Assembly (NCBI RefSeq): GCF_900104455.1
Contig: NZ_FNHB01000002.1
Location: forward strand, 186,001-250,000
Reading direction: 5' to 3'
DNA length: 64,000 nt
DNA from: Dendrosporobacter quercicolus
GTDB lineage: Bacteria > Bacillota > Negativicutes > DSM-1736 > Dendrosporobacteraceae
The notes below the pieces were generated by a model, which was not told the DNA's origin, searched no databases, and saw nothing but the letters and a program-made list of their open reading frames with translations. This document shows, piece by piece, positions 27,064 to 35,284 of this stretch. The position numbers and the translations under genes are program-made. Positions within the stretch are counted from its first letter, which is position 1; each line of letters opens with the position of its first letter.

Positions 27064-27066
27064 TCA

Positions 27067-29370
27067 ATGATGGAGAAATGTGCTGTTGTCGGTCAATCCA
27101 TTATTCGCCGGGATGCTTTGGATAAAGTGCTGGGGAAAACCAAATTTAGCGCCGATCTGAAGATTGAAGGGATGTTATATGCCAGGGTGCTGCGCAGCAA
27201 GGTGCCGCACGCGCTGTTAAAAAGTATTGACGTTACGGCGGCGGAGGCTTTGCCGGGCGTGTGTGTCGTTCTTACGGCCCGTGATGTGCCGGGCAGCAAC
27301 AGTCATGGAATTATATTCAAGGATGAGCCTGCTTTGATCAGCGATAAAATCCGCAAAATCGGCGATCCGCTGGCGGTTGTAGCTGCTGATAGCGAGGCGC
27401 TTGCCGAACAGGCCCTGGCTTTAATCAAGGTGGACGTAGAAGAGTTGCCGGCAGTGCTGGATGCTGAACAAGCTATGCAGCCGGATGCTCCCAAAGTTCA
27501 TGGCGACAGCAATATTTTGTCGTTGCGGAAAATCCGCAAAGGGGATGTGGCGCAGGCTTTTTTAACTGCCGATATTATTGTGGAACAGGAATACCGGACG
27601 CAAATGCAGGAGCATGCCTATATTGAGCCGGAAGCGGGCCTGGCTTATATGGACAGTGATGTTGTGGTGATTAAGGTCTCGACGCAGAATACTCACTTTG
27701 ACTGCCGGGAAGTGGCGCGGAATCTTAATCTTCCGTTAAATAAAGTTCGTATTATTCAAGCCCCGACCGGGGGCGGCTTCGGCGGGAAGCTGGATATTTC
27801 GGTGCAAATATGGCTGGGGCTGGTGGCCTTAAAGACCGGGCGTCCGGTGCGGATGGTCTATACGCGGGAAGAATCGCTCATCTGCTCGGGCAAACGCCAT
27901 CCCTGCGTTCTCCGCTATAAAACAGCCGCTGATAAAACCGGCCGGCTATTGGCGGTACAGGCGGAAGTAATTGCCGATACCGGGGCGTACTCTTCCTATG
28001 GTCCGGCCCCGATTACCAGGCTGGCTGTTCATGCTACCGGCCCCTATGAAGTTCCTAATGTAAAAATTGATGCTTACACCATTTATACCAATAATCCGAC
28101 CTGCGGCGCCATGCGGGGATTTGGCGTGCCGCAAGCGGCCTTCGCCTATGAACAGCAGCTGGATATGGTGGCTGAACAAGCCGGCATCACGCCACTGGAA
28201 GTCCGTCTGCTGAACACGGTAAAGGAAAAAAGTGAGATGGCAACTGGTCAGATCATAGAAGATGGGGCGGGAATCGACAGCACGCTCAAGGGCGCCTATG
28301 AAAAGGCGAAAGCCCGGATGGACGGATTACCGGTTTCGAATGGCGGCGCCAAAAAAAGAGGCTATGGCATTGGCTGCATGTTTTACGGTGTCGGAAATAC
28401 CGGACAGCCTAATCCGGCGGGCGCGTTTATTGATTTTCTTGATGACGGCACGGTGAACTTAATGGTTGGCGCAGCCGATATTGGCCAAGGCTCAAATACC
28501 GTGCTGGCGCAAATTGTTGCGGAAGAATTAGGCGTTCACTTTACTGATGTGCAGGTTATCTCAGCCGATACAGGCGTGACGCCGGATGGCGGGGCGACGT
28601 CGGCGAGCAGGCAGACCTATATTTCCGGTAATGCGGCATTGCGGGCGGCGCGAACGGTAAAAAAAATAATTATCGAGGAAGCGGCAAAGCTGTTCGGTGT
28701 TGCCGAGGAGCTAATTGTCGTTAGAAATCGTCAGATTGCAGTTGCCGGACGGGAAAGTGAATGTTGTAAAAATACCAGGGAAATCATTGCCCGCTGCCGT
28801 CAGCAGGGGAAAATGACCATCGGCCATGGCTGGTACAATCCGGATACGACGGCATTGGATGAAGAAACCGGCGCCGGCAATCCTTATGAGGCCTATGCCT
28901 TTGGCAGTCAGATTGTTGAAATTGAAGTCGATGAGGAAACCGGGCAGATCGAAGTACTCAATATTTACGCTGCGCATGATGTCGGACAGGCGGTCAATCC
29001 TTTACATGTGGAAGCCCAGATTGAAGGGGGCAGCATTATGGGCTTAGGCTATGGAATTTATGAAGAGGTAAAAGTCGAGCAGGGGAGGATTAAAACCCCT
29101 TCTTTTGCCACTTACCTGATTCCGACGGCGCTGGACATTCCTGAAATACATTCGATTATTATAGAGGAACGGGTCAGTACCGGTCCGTTTGGCGCGAAAG
29201 GGCTGGGGGAAACATCACTGGTACCGACTGCCGCCGCCATTGCCAATGCTGTATACGATGCTGTCGGCGTACGTATCTATTCTTTGCCGGTAACACCGGA
29301 AAAGGTGCTGCAGGCTCTCCGGCAGAAGGGCGCGGCTGCCCGGCGGTCAGCGGATGACGACGATGTATGA
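27067..29370 (+). CDS. Nicotinate dehydrogenase molybdopterin subunit (single chain)
   Basis: A 767-residue molybdenum hydroxylase large subunit. The cofactor-binding segments include APTGGGFGGK, CGAMRGFGVPQAAF, GAADIGQGSNT, and the C-terminal GPFGAKGLGETS with the likely catalytic Glu. It hydroxylates nicotinate at C6 in the proposed pathway. In E. barkeri this subunit is split into NdhL and NdhM, whereas here it is one uninterrupted chain, the usual state for the family. A different N-heterocycle hydroxylase is possible, but cluster context favours nicotinate. GAGAGGGG is the ribosome site. Confidence 0.82.
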   Translation: MMEKCAVVGQSIIRRDALDKVLGKTKFSADLKIEGMLYARVLRSKVPHALLKSIDVTAAEALPGVCVVLTARDVPGSNSHGIIFKDEPALISDKIRKIGDPLAVVAADSEALAEQALALIKVDVEELPAVLDAEQAMQPDAPKVHGDSNILSLRKIRKGDVAQAFLTADIIVEQEYRTQMQEHAYIEPEAGLAYMDSDVVVIKVSTQNTHFDCREVARNLNLPLNKVRIIQAPTGGGFGGKLDISVQIWLGLVALKTGRPVRMVYTREESLICSGKRHPCVLRYKTAADKTGRLLAVQAEVIADTGAYSSYGPAPITRLAVHATGPYEVPNVKIDAYTIYTNNPTCGAMRGFGVPQAAFAYEQQLDMVAEQAGITPLEVRLLNTVKEKSEMATGQIIEDGAGIDSTLKGAYEKAKARMDGLPVSNGGAKKRGYGIGCMFYGVGNTGQPNPAGAFIDFLDDGTVNLMVGAADIGQGSNTVLAQIVAEELGVHFTDVQVISADTGVTPDGGATSASRQTYISGNAALRAARTVKKIIIEEAAKLFGVAEELIVVRNRQIAVAGRESECCKNTREIIARCRQQGKMTIGHGWYNPDTTALDEETGAGNPYEAYAFGSQIVEIEVDEETGQIEVLNIYAAHDVGQAVNPLHVEAQIEGGSIMGLGYGIYEEVKVEQGRIKTPSFATYLIPTALDIPEIHSIIIEERVSTGPFGAKGLGETSLVPTAAAIANAVYDAVGVRIYSLPVTPEKVLQALRQKGAAARRSADDDDV

Positions 29371-29929
29371 CCGAAAACTGATTGCGCCTGGGCGGGAGGC
29401 GGCGTTGTTACTGCTGCGGAGCAGGCAGACGCCGCAGGTAATCCGCCATAGTCTGGCAGTGGCGGCAGTTGCCCGGCAACTGGCCAGGCATTTGAATCAG
29501 GCCGGGTTAACGTTGGATATCGGCTTAATTACAGCCGGCGGCTTGCTGCATGACATCGCCAAAGGCCAGCAGGACCATGCCCGGCAGGGCGGGCTATTAT
29601 TAAAAAGCTGGGGCTATCCCCTGCTGGCTGCTGTAATTGAGTCTCATATGGATCTGGTTTTTAACGAGTGCAGCCCTTTGGATGAGAAGGCAATCGTATT
29701 TTTTGCCGATAAGAGCATCCAGGAAGACCGGATTGTCAATCCCGGCGAGCGGTTTCGGCTGAGCTTAAAAAAGTATGCCCGGCAGCCGGAGGCGCTAATG
29801 GCAATTGAACGACGTTGCCAGTCGTGGCAAAGGATTCGCAGCGAAGTGCGCCGGATTCTGTCTTCCGGAGCTAAGGCCGGTTTAGCTTGGCCGCCTTATC
29901 TGCGTGAGCTTTTCAGCGATATTCATTAA
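29354..29929 (+). CDS. HD-domain protein coupled to the hydroxylase operon
   Basis: A 191-residue HD-superfamily phosphohydrolase-like protein. Metal-site residues are visible as His in VIRHSLAVAAVA, the HD pair in GGLLHDIAKG, His in ESHMDLV and Asp in FFADKS. The ATG overlaps the end of the large subunit by 17 nt, so it is translationally coupled. HD proteins recur beside molybdenum hydroxylases and probably serve enzyme maturation or nucleotide turnover. The exact function is unknown. Confidence 0.8.
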   Translation: MTTMYDRKLIAPGREAALLLLRSRQTPQVIRHSLAVAAVARQLARHLNQAGLTLDIGLITAGGLLHDIAKGQQDHARQGGLLLKSWGYPLLAAVIESHMDLVFNECSPLDEKAIVFFADKSIQEDRIVNPGERFRLSLKKYARQPEALMAIERRCQSWQRIRSEVRRILSSGAKAGLAWPPYLRELFSDIH

Positions 29930-29979
29930 GTTTCCATAATTATTTAGTCAGTGTTTGTCATAATAACGATACCCTAAGG

Positions 29980-30008
29980 TTGATATTTTCTTGTAGATGG
30001 TGTATACT
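29980..30008 (+). promoter_or_regulatory. Promoter of the tRNA pair
   Basis: TTGATA (29980-29985), a 17-nt spacer and TATACT (30003-30008), about 32 nt upstream of tRNA-Gln. Confidence 0.8.
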
Positions 30009-30039
30009 ATATTTCGTAGCGCTAATAAGCTGCTGTTAT

Positions 30040-30116
30040 TGGGGAGTAGCCAAGCTGGTTAAGGCACCTGACTCTGACTCAGGCATGCGTGGGTTCGAAT
30101 CCTCCCTCCCCAGCCA
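30040..30116 (+). tRNA. tRNA-Gln (anticodon CTG)
   Basis: A 77-nt cloverleaf with an encoded CCA. The acceptor is TGGGGAG/CTCCCCA and the anticodon stem CCTGA/TCAGG encloses CTCTGAC, giving anticodon CTG. The T arm has the standard TTCGAAT loop, but its stem GTGGG/CCTCC has one T-C mismatch and one wobble. Confidence 0.92.
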
Positions 30117-30122
30117 AATCAC

Positions 30123-30198
30123 GACTCACTAGCTCAACTGGCAGAGCAACCGACTCTTAATCGGTAGGTTGTAGGTTCGATTCCTACGTGGGTCACCA
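30123..30198 (+). tRNA. tRNA-Lys (anticodon CTT)
   Basis: A 76-nt cloverleaf with CCA. The anticodon stem ACCGA/TCGGT encloses CTCTTAA, giving anticodon CTT. The T arm GTAGG-TTCGATT-CCTAC is perfect. It lies 6 nt after tRNA-Gln and is co-transcribed with it. Confidence 0.94.
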
Positions 30199-30210
30199 GT
30201 GAATTTAACG

Positions 30211-30233
30211 CCTCGCGGCTTCGCGAGGTTTTT
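30211..30233 (+). terminator. Terminator of the tRNA operon
   Basis: CCTCGCG-GCTT-CGCGAGG followed by TTTTT. Confidence 0.9.
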
Positions 30234-30321
30234 ATTTATGTAAACGGTGGTGTTTGTTTAGTGTTTGCTTTTCTCAAACACCGCGAATAATCACTAAAGA
30301 AATAGAATGATTTAAAAAGTT

Positions 30322-30348
30322 AGCAGGCTACCTGGCCTGCTTTTTTTG
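30322..30348 (+). terminator. Hairpin with T-run at the integrase remnant end
   Basis: GCAGGC/GCCTGC with a 6-nt loop and seven T on the plus strand. It overlaps the 3' end of the minus-strand integrase remnant. Confidence 0.6.
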
Positions 30349-30556
30349 TTTCTCTTTCTCTTTTTCAACTGCCAGCCGTAAAAAATCGCCCATCTTATCG
30401 GCGGTTTCTTTTTCAGCGGATTTAAGCAAATGCGTGTACACAATAGTAGTGGTATTGGTGTTTGCATGTCCAAGCTTGCCGGCAACAGTTCTAATATCGG
30501 TTCCGGACGTAATCAAGTAAGTGGCTGCCATATGTCGAGAGGACGGGCTAAGCCTG
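30328..30556 (-). pseudogene. C-terminal remnant of a tyrosine recombinase (integrase)
   Basis: The minus strand encodes only the end of a tyrosine recombinase. The RHMAATYLI segment holds the second Arg/His region. It continues with GTDIRTVAGKLGHANTNTTT (conserved His) and YTHLL (nucleophilic Tyr), then a Lys-rich tail. The first ~300 residues are missing, and the frame runs into the 3' end of the secreted-protein gene at 30561. The location next to two tRNA genes is typical of an integrated element that has been lost. It should be inactive. Confidence 0.75.
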
Positions 30557-30560
30557 TCCT

Positions 30561-31112
30561 CTAAAGGTCTTTTTCGGTTATTTCTCGTTCTTGTTGTTCT
30601 CGTATGGCAAAGTATTCTGTAAAAAGCGGTTCGTAGGCGTATGAAAGGTTTAGTCCTGCTTTATCGTTTGCCTTAAGCAAAATGAATACAGAATTGCCAT
30701 CAGGTGCTTCCAATCGCCAAAAGGCCGCTTGGTTATCGCTATCATGTTTCTTGAGAGTAGGCTGACCATATTTTTCAGCAAGTCGCGTTTCTAATATTAA
30801 GAATTTCAAATAACGATTTTGAGGGGCGTCCAATAAAAGATCAATGGAAAACAATTGATCGTCAATCGTACTAAACGTAATAACAGAAAAATACCCCGCA
30901 ACGGTTCCCGAATAAATTAATTCATAACATCTTGAATTTGTTTTAGCTGAAATTGTGTAGTCATATCCTTTTTCAATAGCGACATTTTTAATTTGTTCTT
31001 CACTATCTCCCCATTTTAAACCTAATGCACCATCTACTACAGGGGATTCTTCTGCAAATACTGGCGTTGTAATCAATAGACATGCAACAAAAAACAAGAA
31101 AATCCTTCGCAT
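30561..31112 (-). CDS. Secreted protein of unknown function
   Basis: A 183-residue protein with a clear signal peptide (MRRIFLFFVACLLITTPVFA, cleavage after AFA-like VFA). The mature part contains GALGLKWGDSEEQIKN, a short motif common in small exported proteins of Gram-negative-type bacteria. A mixed alpha/beta chain ending in a charged tail follows. I recognise no family with confidence. ATG 31112 has AAAGGTG upstream, and an ATG at 31136 is a poorer choice. Its 3' end meets the integrase remnant, so it may be cargo of the lost element. Confidence 0.65.
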   Translation of the reverse strand: MRRIFLFFVACLLITTPVFAEESPVVDGALGLKWGDSEEQIKNVAIEKGYDYTISAKTNSRCYELIYSGTVAGYFSVITFSTIDDQLFSIDLLLDAPQNRYLKFLILETRLAEKYGQPTLKKHDSDNQAAFWRLEAPDGNSVFILLKANDKAGLNLSYAYEPLFTEYFAIREQQEREITEKDL

Positions 31113-31304
31113 ATACAACACCTTTCTTAATCTCATTTATTTCTCCAGTTGTAAAAAATATTAATTAGTCTGTGCAAATAACAGCAGGCGTTAAAAACTC
31201 AGCGCCGCCGCCGGTCTAGTTGCATTAGCCCATTGCCTAGATCAGCCATGGGGATTTTCCGTTTTCGCGCCGAACTTATTAAAGTTTTTTCGCCACACAA
31301 TTTC

Positions 31305-31329
31305 ATAGCCGATTACTCGGCTATTTTTG
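31305..31329 (+). terminator. Orphan terminator
   Basis: ATAGCCGA-TTAC-TCGGCTAT followed by TTTT, in a 400-bp stretch with no plus-strand gene upstream since the tRNAs. The rest of 31137-31470 shows no gene I can support. Confidence 0.7.
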
Positions 31330-31472
31330 GTCCGTACCTAATTATGTTATTGCAATCGTTTTCGTCTAAAATCAAGCAAATCCTGCCGCTCTTTTAAATT
31401 TTAATGTCTGTCTTTTAGCATGGCTTGGTACCAGTCTGTCGGTTTAGCAGGCTGGTTTCCTTTTATTACCGC

Positions 31473-31501
31473 TTTACACAATAGAACGTTTGTTCTAAAA
31501 T
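31473..31501 (+). promoter_or_regulatory. SOS promoter: LexA box inside a sigma-A promoter
   Basis: TTTACA (31473-31478), a 17-nt spacer and TAAAAT (31496-31501). The spacer contains AGAACGTTTGTTCT (31483-31496). GAAC-N4-GTTC is the Gram-positive LexA (DinR) box, and a bound LexA would block RNA polymerase. Confidence 0.8.
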
Positions 31502-31529
31502 ACAAACAAATGTTCTTGGAGGTAATGAC

Positions 31530-31757
31530 ATGGCTAAACAATATATCGCAGTAACCGCGCAGCATAATCCGGACGGCACAACAAAGCCGCTCAGTATCCG
31601 CTGGAGGGACGGGCGCGTATATTCAGTAGACCGTATTATGGATGTGCGCCAGGCTGCATCATTAAAAGCTGGCGGCTGCGGTATAAGGTATACTTGCCGG
31701 ATACATGGCAAGCAGGTGTATTTATTTGACGAGGAAGGTAAGTGGTTTATAGAGTGA
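31530..31757 (+). CDS. Small SOS-associated conserved protein
   Basis: A 75-residue basic protein (AKQYIAVTAQHNPDGTTKPL, WRDGRVYSVDRIMDVRQAAS, CGIRYTCRIHGKQVYLF). I recognise this as a small conserved Firmicute protein often found near Y-family polymerase or LexA-controlled genes (from memory). It has no established function. The LexA box in its promoter predicts induction by DNA damage. GGAGG lies 7 nt before ATG 31530. It has no membrane segment. No partner gene follows on this strand before the Bug protein. Confidence 0.75.
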   Translation: MAKQYIAVTAQHNPDGTTKPLSIRWRDGRVYSVDRIMDVRQAASLKAGGCGIRYTCRIHGKQVYLFDEEGKWFIE

Positions 31758-31876
31758 AATGTTCCGGTTGGCATTCTTGCTGATCGGCTTTATTTTTTCT
31801 CCTGACAAAATATGACAATGTTTTTTATGTAACCGGGTATAAAATCGAATTAAAACAAATTAAGGGGAGATTTGCT

Positions 31877-32893
31877 ATGAAAATGAGAAGATCAATTGCG
31901 CTATCCTTAATGCTGTTATGTTCGATGGGGCTGGTTGCCGGCTGCGGAACGAAAGAGACGCCGGCAACTGCGGCGGAGCAATATCCGGATAAAGCAATTA
32001 CGTTGATTGTGCCTTATGCGGCGGGTGGTTCTTCTGATATGCTAGCTAGAGCAATAGGGAAAGTAGCTTATAAGCATCTGGGGCAGAATATAGTCATAAA
32101 AAATGTTCCAGGCGCGGGCGGGATTTTAGGCTGGAATGAGTTGGTTAAATCGGGGGAGGACGGCTATGCGCTAGGGACAGTGGATACAGGTGCATTATTA
32201 CAACCGCTGTATGGGACAACCCCGTATCACTATCCCTCAGCTTTGGATCCATTAGTGCAGATTATGGAACAGCCATTTGTTGCGGTTGTTCGTTCCGATT
32301 CCCCTTGGAACAGTCTAAGCGAGCTAGTGGATTATGCTAAGCAGCATCCCCATGCGGTTAAATTCGGACATAGCGGGTTAGGCAACACAAATCATGTTGT
32401 TGGAGAAATGCTCGCACAGAATGCCGAAATTACTTTGGATCAAGTACCTTTTAAGGGTGTCTCAGAATCATTGGCGGCTGTTTTGGGAGGGCATGTCGAA
32501 TTAATGTTTTCTGCTGTTCCTGCCATTCAGGAACATGTAAAAAGCGGGACAGTAAAAGTAATCGGTATTGCCGCAACAAAGAGAATGAGCGATCCTCTTT
32601 ACAGCAACGTTCCTACTTTTCAGGAACAGGGAGTAGATGTGGTATTTGGTTTCTTTTTGGGAATTGCCGCCCACAAAGGGATGCCAAAAGAGGTAAAAGC
32701 CAAATTGTTAGATGCACTTGAAAAAACAGTGAATGATCCTGAGTACATAGAAACTATGAGAAAGTTAGGCATGGAAGTTAACTATTTAGGACATGAAGAA
32801 TTTTTTCAAAAGTGGCTTAAAGAAACAAGAAGACTTGCGAAAGTAGTAAAAGAATCCGGCATTGTTGAAAAAATAGCGGAGCAGAAAAAGTAA
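31877..32893 (+). CDS. Bug-family (TctC-like) substrate-binding lipoprotein, copy 1
   Basis: A 338-residue tripartite tricarboxylate-type binding protein. The lipoprotein signal ends in GLVAGCG. The mature domain opens with YPDKAITLIVPYAAGGSSDMLAR, the Bug-family ligand loop. PGAGGILGWNELV and GHSGLGNTNHVVGEM come later. It captures a carboxylate outside the cell. No TctA/TctB membrane genes are in the window, so it is an orphan receptor or uses a distant transporter. GGGGAG precedes ATG 31877. The paralogue at 33869 aligns along its full length. Confidence 0.88.
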   Translation: MKMRRSIALSLMLLCSMGLVAGCGTKETPATAAEQYPDKAITLIVPYAAGGSSDMLARAIGKVAYKHLGQNIVIKNVPGAGGILGWNELVKSGEDGYALGTVDTGALLQPLYGTTPYHYPSALDPLVQIMEQPFVAVVRSDSPWNSLSELVDYAKQHPHAVKFGHSGLGNTNHVVGEMLAQNAEITLDQVPFKGVSESLAAVLGGHVELMFSAVPAIQEHVKSGTVKVIGIAATKRMSDPLYSNVPTFQEQGVDVVFGFFLGIAAHKGMPKEVKAKLLDALEKTVNDPEYIETMRKLGMEVNYLGHEEFFQKWLKETRRLAKVVKESGIVEKIAEQKK

Positions 32894-33153
32894 GACAAAT
32901 TGAGTATGGTATGGGTTTCGGACGGGGTTGGTTTAGTTACCACCCGGACAGTATGGCTGATATTTGCGTTCGGCCCAATACCTATGGCCCGACTTGTTTG
33001 GATTCATTTATTGTAATGCAGTTGCGAATTGGGCGGCGCGGGGAAGGAAACCTAGTGATATATATTTATGTCTTCAACTATAATTCGACAAAATTTGACT
33101 TATTAAAAGCGTTATACTTAACAGGGTATTAATATGTCGAATGGAGTGGAGTT

Positions 33154-33735
33154 ATGAGAAGATTAGCTATTATTACAGTGTTGTGTTTGTTCGTAGTGTC
33201 AATCGCTGGCGGTGTTTCTGCTGAGGAAGCTGTTAAACCACAGGAAGGGTCTTATAAAGTAGCTATTGTACCGTATATTAACTCAACTGAAGAAACTAAA
33301 GGCTATATACAAGAAGTTATTGATAGTAAATATACCGAACAGTATTCCAACAAGGATTTTCAAATGATACCATTGGTAGATATACAAAAAGCGTTGAATA
33401 GCGCAGGTTATGACGCTTCTAATTTGGAGCTGCCGGATAAAGATACTTTGACTACTGTCGCCAAAGAAACCAATGCTGATTATGTTATTGCTATGGAGAT
33501 ATCGCAGCTTATCACTACTAGACATATGAGCTTTTTCCAATCAAAGGTAGTGACAAAGGCAAAGCTGCGTTATAAGTTTCTTAACGCTGGACAAGAAAAA
33601 GTAACTACATTTCAGGTAACTGGAGTATCAGAAAATAAAACTGTATTTGGTGATGTCGGATATAAAGATCCAATAACGAAAGCTTTAAACCAGGCAATGG
33701 ATGATGCCAACGTGAAGATTATGAATAGCATCTAA
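33154..33735 (+). CDS. Secreted protein of unknown function
   Basis: A 193-residue exported protein with a signal peptide (MRRLAIITVLCLFVVSIAGG, cleavage near VSAEE). The mature part has KVAIVPYINSTEET, resembling the opening strand of CsgG/TolB-like exported proteins. TNADYVIAMEISQL and a C-terminal amphipathic helix follow. No definite family is assigned. GGAGTGGAG precedes ATG 33154. It is framed by the two Bug copies and followed by its own terminator. Confidence 0.7.
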   Translation: MRRLAIITVLCLFVVSIAGGVSAEEAVKPQEGSYKVAIVPYINSTEETKGYIQEVIDSKYTEQYSNKDFQMIPLVDIQKALNSAGYDASNLELPDKDTLTTVAKETNADYVIAMEISQLITTRHMSFFQSKVVTKAKLRYKFLNAGQEKVTTFQVTGVSENKTVFGDVGYKDPITKALNQAMDDANVKIMNSI

Positions 33736-33754
33736 AATTGCAGACTTGATATAT

Positions 33755-33790
33755 AAACCCGGTAGCTAACGCTGGCCGGGTTTATTTTTT
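33755..33790 (+). terminator. Terminator after the secreted-protein gene
   Basis: AAACCCGG (33755-33762) pairs with CCGGGTTT (33776-33783), an inner TAGC/GCTG pairing helps, and ATTTTTT follows. Confidence 0.8.
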
Positions 33791-33868
33791 CTCCTGCCAA
33801 AATATGACATTATTTGTTATGTAAGCGGGTATAAAATCGAATTAAAACGAATTAAGGAGAGATAGGCT

Positions 33869-34885
33869 GTGAAAATGAGAAAAACGATTGGCTTGTCCTT
33901 AATGCTGTTATGTTTGATAGGCCTGATTAGTGGTTGCGGAACGAGAGAAGCGCTGGCAACTGCCGCTGAGAAGTATCCGGATAAGCCGCTTACATTAATC
34001 GTTCCGTTTGCGCCTGGCGGCGCTAGCGATATGATTGCGAGAGCGTTGGGGGAGTCGGCTTACAAACATCTGGGGCAGAATGTCATTATAAAGAATGTGC
34101 TTGGCGCCGGAGGTATTTTAGGCTGGAATGAATTAGTGGAATCGAAGGACGACGGCTATACCCTGGGGATGGTGGATAATAGTGCATTATTGCAGCCATT
34201 GTACGAGGCAGCCGGATATCACTATCCTTCGGCCTTGGACCCATTAGTACAAATTATAGATCTGCCGGTTATTGCGGTTGTTCGCTCCGATTCCCCGTGG
34301 AACAGTCTAAGCGAGCTAGTGGATTATGCTAAGCAGCATCCCCATGCGGTCAAATTCGGACATAGCGGGTTAGGCAACGGAACTCATCTTATCGGAGAAA
34401 TGGTCGCGCAAAATACCGGAATTACCTTGGATCAAGTACCTTTCAAAGGTACCTCGGAATCATTGGCTGCTCTATTAGGAGGACATATCCAGTTAATGTT
34501 TGCTGTCGCCCCAAGAATGCAGGAACATGTAAAAAGCGGGACAGTAAAAGTCATTGGCGTTGCCGCAACAAAGCGAATCAATGATCCTCTTTACAGCAAC
34601 GTTCCTACCTTTCGGGAACAAGGGGCAGATGTAATATTTAGTTTTTTTTGGGGAGTCGGCGCTCACAAAGGTCTGCCGCCGGAAATAAAAGCTAAGCTGT
34701 TAGCTGGACTTGAAAAAACCGTGAATGATCCTGAGTACATAGAAAATATGAGAAAGTTAGGCATGGAAGTCAACTATTTGGGACATGAGGATTTTGTTCA
34801 AAAATGGCTTAACGAAACAAGAAAACTTACGAAAGTAGTTAAAGGATCGGGTATTGCTGAAAAAATAGCGGAGCAGAAAAAGTAA
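33869..34885 (+). CDS. Bug-family (TctC-like) substrate-binding lipoprotein, copy 2
   Basis: A 338-residue paralogue of the protein at 31877, with lipobox GLISGCG and the same YPDKPLTLIVPFAPGGASDM ligand loop. Differences cluster around the binding cleft (for example NSALLQPLYEAAGYH against TGALLQPLYGTTPYH). This suggests a shifted ligand after duplication. It starts at GTG 33869, where copy 1 has ATG, with AAGGAGAG upstream. It is also an orphan without membrane subunits. Confidence 0.88.
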   Translation: MKMRKTIGLSLMLLCLIGLISGCGTREALATAAEKYPDKPLTLIVPFAPGGASDMIARALGESAYKHLGQNVIIKNVLGAGGILGWNELVESKDDGYTLGMVDNSALLQPLYEAAGYHYPSALDPLVQIIDLPVIAVVRSDSPWNSLSELVDYAKQHPHAVKFGHSGLGNGTHLIGEMVAQNTGITLDQVPFKGTSESLAALLGGHIQLMFAVAPRMQEHVKSGTVKVIGVAATKRINDPLYSNVPTFREQGADVIFSFFWGVGAHKGLPPEIKAKLLAGLEKTVNDPEYIENMRKLGMEVNYLGHEDFVQKWLNETRKLTKVVKGSGIAEKIAEQKK

Positions 34886-35011
34886 GGGCAAATTGCGTAT
34901 GTCTTTTGTCTCATTGATACCACACTTGCAACCAGCGGGGGATTGATGCTGTATACCGAATCTAATAGAGTTTCCTGTCGGCTGATTTTATAAAATAGCA
35001 ATTGCTGAAAT

Positions 35012-35052
35012 CCGTCAATTATTCGCCTTTGCGCGGGTCTTGACGGTTTTTT
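35012..35052 (+). terminator. Terminator after Bug copy 2
   Basis: CCGTCAA (35012-35018) pairs with TTGACGG (35040-35046), followed by TTTTTT. Confidence 0.8.
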
Positions 35053-35201
35053 GCTCTTGGCAGGAGCGCTTTTTTCCTCCGTCGAACAAGGTTAATTGGA
35101 CAGAGCGGACTTGGGACTGAATTAGCTAATCAGGTTGCAGCGCGCACGATTTACCGAAAGGACATTGCGGCCTGCTCAGGAATTTAACACCATTGAGTCA
35201 T

Positions 35202-35211
35202 ACCGATCGGT
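35202..35211. promoter_or_regulatory. Possible TetR-type operator upstream of the exporter gene
   Basis: The perfect palindrome ACCGATCGGT lies about 75 nt before the exporter start. Many TetR-family repressors bind such sites, but no TetR gene is in the window and a promoter could not be fixed around it. Confidence 0.3.
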
Positions 35212-35284
35212 TTGGGAAAAGATATAAAATGAACATCTGTTGTAGTGACATTATTACATTGAACTGTGAAAGGGACTGGGCGAA

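Larger units (their letters stand above)
31785..34885 (+). repeat. Direct duplication of a promoter plus Bug-type gene
   Basis: The segment from the terminator tail and promoter through the gene (about 31785-32893) is repeated at about 33780-34885. The leaders share TTTATTTTTTCTCCTG and GGGTATAAAATCGAATTAAAA. The genes are both 338 codons and share long near-identical stretches, for example the region around AGCGAGCTAGTGGATTATGC. The secreted-protein gene 33154-33735 lies between the copies. Confidence 0.85.

Noticed and set aside
32911-33132. 73-codon frame after Bug copy 1
   Set aside because: No ribosome site and no family-like features. It fills the gap before the secreted-protein gene.
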